A stretch of 8,670 nt of DNA from the NCBI GenBank assembly GCA_023251595.1, contig JAHEYM010000150.1, positions 1 to 8,670 on the forward strand, in the 5' to 3' direction. Of the stretch, positions 6,761-8,670 are shown piece by piece (within the stretch, counting starts at the first letter, position 1; the number at the start of each line of letters is the position of its first letter). The DNA comes from Bacteroidota bacterium. GTDB lineage: Bacteria; Bacteroidota; Bacteroidia; AKYH767-A; JABDAW01. The translations under genes were made by a program, and so were the position numbers. The notes beneath the pieces are model-generated. The model searched no databases, was not told the origin of the DNA, and saw only the letters and a list, made by a program, of their open reading frames with translations.

Positions 6761-7192
6761 TGTGCGTCTCCTCCTCGCTTCATCTTTTTGTTTTATGCTT
6801 TCTCTTTTGTCGTATAGTTTTTTTCCTTTCGCGAGAACGATATCGATTTTAACAAATCCTCTTTCATTTATATATAGTTCAGTTGGAATTATCGTAAGTC
6901 CTTTTTCTTTCGATTTGGAGAAGAGTTTTGCCAACTCCTTTTTCCGGAGAAGTAATTTTCGCAATCGCTTCGGATCATGATTATAAATATTGCCATGCGA
7001 ATACTCTGCGATGTTCATATTTTTAATAAATAGTTCTGATTGAATAAAAACACAAAATGCCTCAGCAAGACTAACCTTTGAATCACGGATTGATTTTACT
7101 TCAGTACCTGTCAGCGATATTCCGGCACTGTACTTATCCAGAAAATGATATTCAAAAGCAGCACGTTTATTAACAAGTCTCAGAGTTTCCAC
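6752..7192 (-). CDS. smpB: SsrA-binding protein SmpB
   Basis: SmpB binds tmRNA and brings it to stalled ribosomes for trans-translation, acting in the cytoplasm. The 146-residue product shows the family blocks: LVNKRAAFEYHFLDKYSAGI (6-25), GTEVKSIR (29-36), NMNIAEY (58-64), HDPKRLRKLLLRKKEL (72-87), GLTIIPTELYI (98-108) and the conserved GKKLYDKRESIKQKD (123-137) that starts the functional C-terminal tail. The start codon is GTG (7192-7190). No in-frame ATG is close upstream, and the N-terminus aligns with family expectation. The last residues (ARRRRTEE) do not look like the usual basic/hydrophobic tail end, and the stop codon comes from heptamer array C, so the original 3' end may have been replaced. 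An exact -7 element only 5 bases upstream suggests a leaderless or nearly leaderless message. Confidence 0.96.
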   Translation of the reverse strand: METLRLVNKRAAFEYHFLDKYSAGISLTGTEVKSIRDSKVSLAEAFCVFIQSELFIKNMNIAEYSHGNIYNHDPKRLRKLLLRKKELAKLFSKSKEKGLTIIPTELYINERGFVKIDIVLAKGKKLYDKRESIKQKDEARRRRTEE

Positions 7193-7197
7193 GGATG

Positions 7198-7231
7198 CAA
7201 AATTATAAAAATAAAAATCACATCAGTGATT
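7198..7231 (-). promoter_or_regulatory. Candidate smpB promoter with upstream dyad
   Basis: Minus-strand TAATTTTG (7205-7198) matches TAnnTTTG exactly and ends 5 bases before the GTG start, which would put the transcription start at or next to the start codon. No TTG is found where a -33 element should be. That place is taken by a perfect 6-bp dyad AATCAC-N4-GTGATT (7216-7231), a possible activator site. If this promoter is not used, smpB would depend on read-through past the terminator at 7250-7288. Confidence 0.4.
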
Positions 7232-7249
7232 CTGTTTTGAAAAGGGTAT

Positions 7250-7288
7250 AAAAACAAAAAGCCCCCGACCATTGGTAGGGGGACTTTT
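7250..7288 (-). terminator. Intrinsic terminator of the histone-like gene
   Basis: On the minus strand a CCCCC/GGGGG stem (7282-7278 with 7266-7262) is extended inside by three pairs (7274-7276 with 7268-7270) across one mismatch, around a 3-base loop. It is followed by TTTTTGTTTTT (7260-7250). It sits 17 bases beyond the stop of the histone-like gene. It separates that gene from smpB, which therefore needs its own promoter. Confidence 0.85.
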
Positions 7289-7304
7289 CGAAGTTAGGAG
7301 AGAA

Positions 7305-7439
7305 TTACTTTTTCTTAGTAACTTTCTTTGCAACTTTCTTTGCAGGTTTAGCAGCTTTTTTCTTTGCTGCTGGCTTAGCCGCTTTTTTAGGGGCTGCCTT
7401 TTTTGCTGCAGGCTTTGCTTTCGCTTTTGCTTTTGGCAT
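7305..7439 (-). CDS. Histone H1-like lysine/alanine-rich mini-protein
   Basis: A 44-residue protein composed only of M, P, K, A, V and T. It starts MPKAKAKAKPAAKKAAPKK and ends AKKVAKKVTKKK, about half of it lysine. The KPAAKK/KPAKK motifs are those of eukaryotic H1 tails and of bacterial H1-like proteins (chlamydial Hc1/Hc2 tails, small Bacteroidota H1-like proteins). It is expected to be disordered and to bind DNA (or RNA) by charge, acting in the nucleoid. It has its own promoter (7468-7498) and terminator (7250-7288), so it is a single-gene unit, probably well expressed. It is too short for most gene callers. An A-rich stretch directly precedes the ATG, with no Shine-Dalgarno. The gene call is solid; the precise role is inferred from composition. 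Confidence 0.87.
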   Translation of the reverse strand: MPKAKAKAKPAAKKAAPKKAAKPAAKKKAAKPAKKVAKKVTKKK

Positions 7440-7467
7440 TTTTTTTTGGTTTAAGTGAATTATGATA

Positions 7468-7498
7468 CAAATGTATAGCGTCTTTTGTTATTGACGAA
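7468..7498 (-). promoter_or_regulatory. Promoter of the histone-like gene
   Basis: Minus strand: TTCG (7498-7495, one change from TTTG), a 19-base spacer, then TACATTTG (7475-7468), an exact -7 element. The spacing is ideal for the Bacteroidota primary sigma factor. The leader would be about 20-25 bases. The -33 element overlaps a perfect 8-bp palindrome CGAATTCG (7495-7502). Confidence 0.65.
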
Positions 7499-7514
7499 TT
7501 CGAACAGTAGGAGT

Positions 7515-7542
7515 TTTACACATAGCTGTGTTAATAACTTTG
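7515..7542 (+). promoter_or_regulatory. Plus-strand promoter with dyad abutting the -7 element
   Basis: TAACTTTG (7535-7542) is an exact -7 element on the plus strand, followed by GCA as is common at such promoters. Immediately upstream lies a dyad TTTACACA-N4-TGTGTTAA (7515-7534) with one mismatch, filling the spacer; a regulator bound there would block the promoter. The -33 side has only a weak TTTT/TTTA (7514-7518). It would start a transcript just before the ATG at 7556, divergent from the histone-like gene. Confidence 0.45.
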
Positions 7543-7555
7543 CATTTGTTTTTTT

Positions 7556-7810
7556 ATGTACACATCTTCTGAAATCCTTGCGGGCTGTGGAAAAAATGAA
7601 TTTTATTTATTTGATATTGAAAATAGAAATGATGTTGATGAACAGGAGCAGATAAAATATTATTGTTTTGAGATGCAAATAAAATGTTTTGAGGCGTTCC
7701 TGAAACACAATTCGTGTCATGTTAATGATTTCACATTTTCTTTTTATTATCTTTGCGTTGTCATTCACATAGATTCTCTCATTCACCCTTCAAAAAATTA
7801 TAATTTATAA
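7556..7810 (+). CDS. Hypothetical 84-residue protein, doubtful
   Basis: The reading frame MYTSSEILAGCGKNEFYLFD... is not recognised. It is acidic in the middle (ENRNDVDEQEQ), then rich in F, Y and C with a hydrophobic patch FYYLCVVIHI (63-72), and has four cysteines. No signal peptide is seen. In its favour, an exact -7 element (7535-7542) ends 13 bases before the ATG, and there is no other gene in the 410 bases between the histone-like gene and the protease. Against it, the region is very AT-rich, its 3' part contains what looks like the protease promoter (7748-7755), and the composition is odd. If it is not a gene, this stretch is an untranslated leader or spacer. Confidence 0.3.
   Translation: MYTSSEILAGCGKNEFYLFDIENRNDVDEQEQIKYYCFEMQIKCFEAFLKHNSCHVNDFTFSFYYLCVVIHIDSLIHPSKNYNL
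7748..7755 (+). promoter_or_regulatory. Candidate -7 element for the S41 protease gene
   Basis: TATCTTTG followed by CG is an exact TAnnTTTG match, in a TATCTTTGC context frequent at Bacteroidota promoters. No convincing TTTG is seen at the -33 position. It would give a leader of about 90 bases before the ATG at 7850. Confidence 0.45.
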
Positions 7811-7812
7811 AT

Positions 7813-7840
7813 CATAATTGATAATTCGTCATTCATAATA
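7813..7840. repeat. Degenerate 7-base periodic stretch before the protease gene
   Basis: Four successive 7-base blocks, CATAATT, GATAATT, CGTCATT and CATAATA, keep the same period as the arrays at 6006-6760 and share the CATAA core with the degenerate ACTCATA/ATTCATA units. It may be a decayed member of the same repeat class. The similarity is weak in such AT-rich DNA. Confidence 0.35.
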
Positions 7841-7849
7841 TCAAGACAA

Positions 7850-8670
7850 ATGAATTCTTCAAACAAAGTACAAAGTCGTAGAAACACAAGCTGGCTGGTC
7901 ATCTCAGCCACCGGTCTCTTTTTGATTTTCTTTTTCTTCGCATGCTATGCGAAGGTGCGAAAGGAATCTAAAGATCAGGTATTGATAGAAGTATTGTTAC
8001 GCGGAATCGGACAGGAACATTTTCGTCCGGCAGATATCAACGATGATTTTTCAAATCATGTGTTCGATGTTTTTTTGAAACGTCTTGATTATAACAAGCG
8101 TCTCTTTCTTCAATCAGATCTGAAAAATCTGAAACCTTATCGTTCATTAATTGATGATGAATTGAAAGCAGGATCAATGGAATTTTTCGATTCGTGTTTG
8201 GTGATTTACAATACCCGCATATTGGAAAATCAAAAAACCTGTGAAGAAATTCTTTCCGGTACTTTTGATTTTACAAAAGATGAATCAATAGAACTTGACT
8301 CAAAGAAATACAGTAATCCTGCTACAGAAGCGGATATGAAAGAGGCATGGAGACTCACACTCAAGTATCAGGTACTTGCAAAATATTCAGAGTTGTTAGA
8401 TCAGCAGGAAAAAGCAATCACTGAAAAAGATACATCGGTTAAAATAAAAACGATGCCTGAATTACAAGCAGACGCTCAAAAGAAAATTGAGAAGAATACA
8501 GAAGACTGGTTTAAACGTTTGTCTAAACAGACCAGAAATGAAAGACTCTCTTCTTTCTTAAATTCTGTCGTGAATGTATTTGATCCGCACTCGGAATTTT
8601 TTGCCCCACGCGAAAAAGCAAATTATGATATTATGATGTCAGGTCAACTTGAAGGTATCGGTTCTCAACT
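7850..8670 (+). CDS. prc: Tail-specific carboxy-terminal processing protease (Prc/CtpA, S41), N-terminal part
   Basis: The first 273 codons of a periplasmic serine protease that degrades or trims envelope proteins from their C-terminus. The window ends before the PDZ domain is complete and before the Ser/Lys catalytic centre. The start MNSSNKVQSRRNTS leads into a hydrophobic segment WLVISATGLFLIFFFFACYA (15-34), a signal peptide or membrane anchor; the cysteine at 32 is not in a good lipobox. Next comes the Prc N-terminal helical domain (about 40-240), with the typical LRGIGQEHFRPADINDDFS and FLKRLDYNKRLFLQSDL stretches. The conserved VFDPHSEFFAP (about 242-252) and DIMMSGQLEGIGSQL (259-273) lead into the PDZ domain. 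It is transcribed away from the histone-like gene, probably from the element at 7748-7755. No frameshift is seen in the visible part. Confidence 0.93.
   Translation, partial: MNSSNKVQSRRNTSWLVISATGLFLIFFFFACYAKVRKESKDQVLIEVLLRGIGQEHFRPADINDDFSNHVFDVFLKRLDYNKRLFLQSDLKNLKPYRSLIDDELKAGSMEFFDSCLVIYNTRILENQKTCEEILSGTFDFTKDESIELDSKKYSNPATEADMKEAWRLTLKYQVLAKYSELLDQQEKAITEKDTSVKIKTMPELQADAQKKIEKNTEDWFKRLSKQTRNERLSSFLNSVVNVFDPHSEFFAPREKANYDIMMSGQLEGIGSQ

Noticed and set aside
6640..6852. Plus-strand ORF with repeated SSLITHH peptide
   Set aside because: It is only the stop-free strand of heptamer array C translated, running antisense into the end of smpB; no promoter or family supports it.
7216..7231. 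CRP or FNR site
   Set aside because: The arms AATCAC/GTGATT do not match TGTGA-N6-TCACA or TTGAT-N4-ATCAA in sequence or spacing.
7272..7454. Plus-strand ORF rich in Cys, Phe and Leu
   Set aside because: It is the complement of the lysine/alanine codons of the histone-like gene and of its terminator.

Overview
The window looks like the chromosome of a Bacteroidota member, probably of the Sphingobacteriia/Chitinophagia type. The grounds are a SusC/SusD outer-membrane pair, A-rich gene starts without Shine-Dalgarno sequences, several matches to the Bacteroidota -7 promoter element TAnnTTTG, a lysine/alanine-rich histone-like mini-protein, and a free-standing four-helix-bundle (S23-type) gene. 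The taxonomic call rests on family recognition only.

Left part (1-5198, minus strand): a nutrient-uptake operon. susC (start assigned at 4965) and susD are 24 bases apart and end at a strong intrinsic terminator (122-156). Beyond it begins a separate secreted protein that is cut by the window edge. No glycan-degrading enzyme, regulator or sigma/anti-sigma gene is visible, so the substrate is unknown. Upstream of susC, on the other strand, is a gene for a 267-residue outer-membrane beta-barrel protein. The 233-base divergent region between them carries a near-perfect 23-bp dyad (5105-5127) that could be a shared operator.

Middle (6003-6760): the most unusual stretch. Three arrays of a 7-base repeat lie beyond the 3' ends of three genes. 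Array A follows the barrel gene, array B the four-helix-bundle gene, and array C smpB. In every case the array is oriented so that the upstream gene's message reads the stop-rich strand (GATGAGT/TTATGAG units). The stop codons of the four-helix-bundle gene and smpB lie inside repeat units. Arrays A and B also form a 21-bp perfect inverted repeat between two convergent genes, and arrays B and C bracket the four-helix-bundle gene in direct orientation. This repeat/S23-protein arrangement is the best candidate here for something not yet described.

Right part (6752-8670): smpB (GTG start, possibly leaderless) and, upstream of it with its own terminator, a 44-residue histone H1-like gene, both on the minus strand. 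A divergent region then leads to an uncharacterised 84-codon ORF on the plus strand (doubtful) and to the first 273 codons of a Prc/CtpA-type periplasmic S41 protease, cut by the window end. The genes on this side are housekeeping: ribosome rescue by trans-translation, nucleoid binding and envelope proteolysis.
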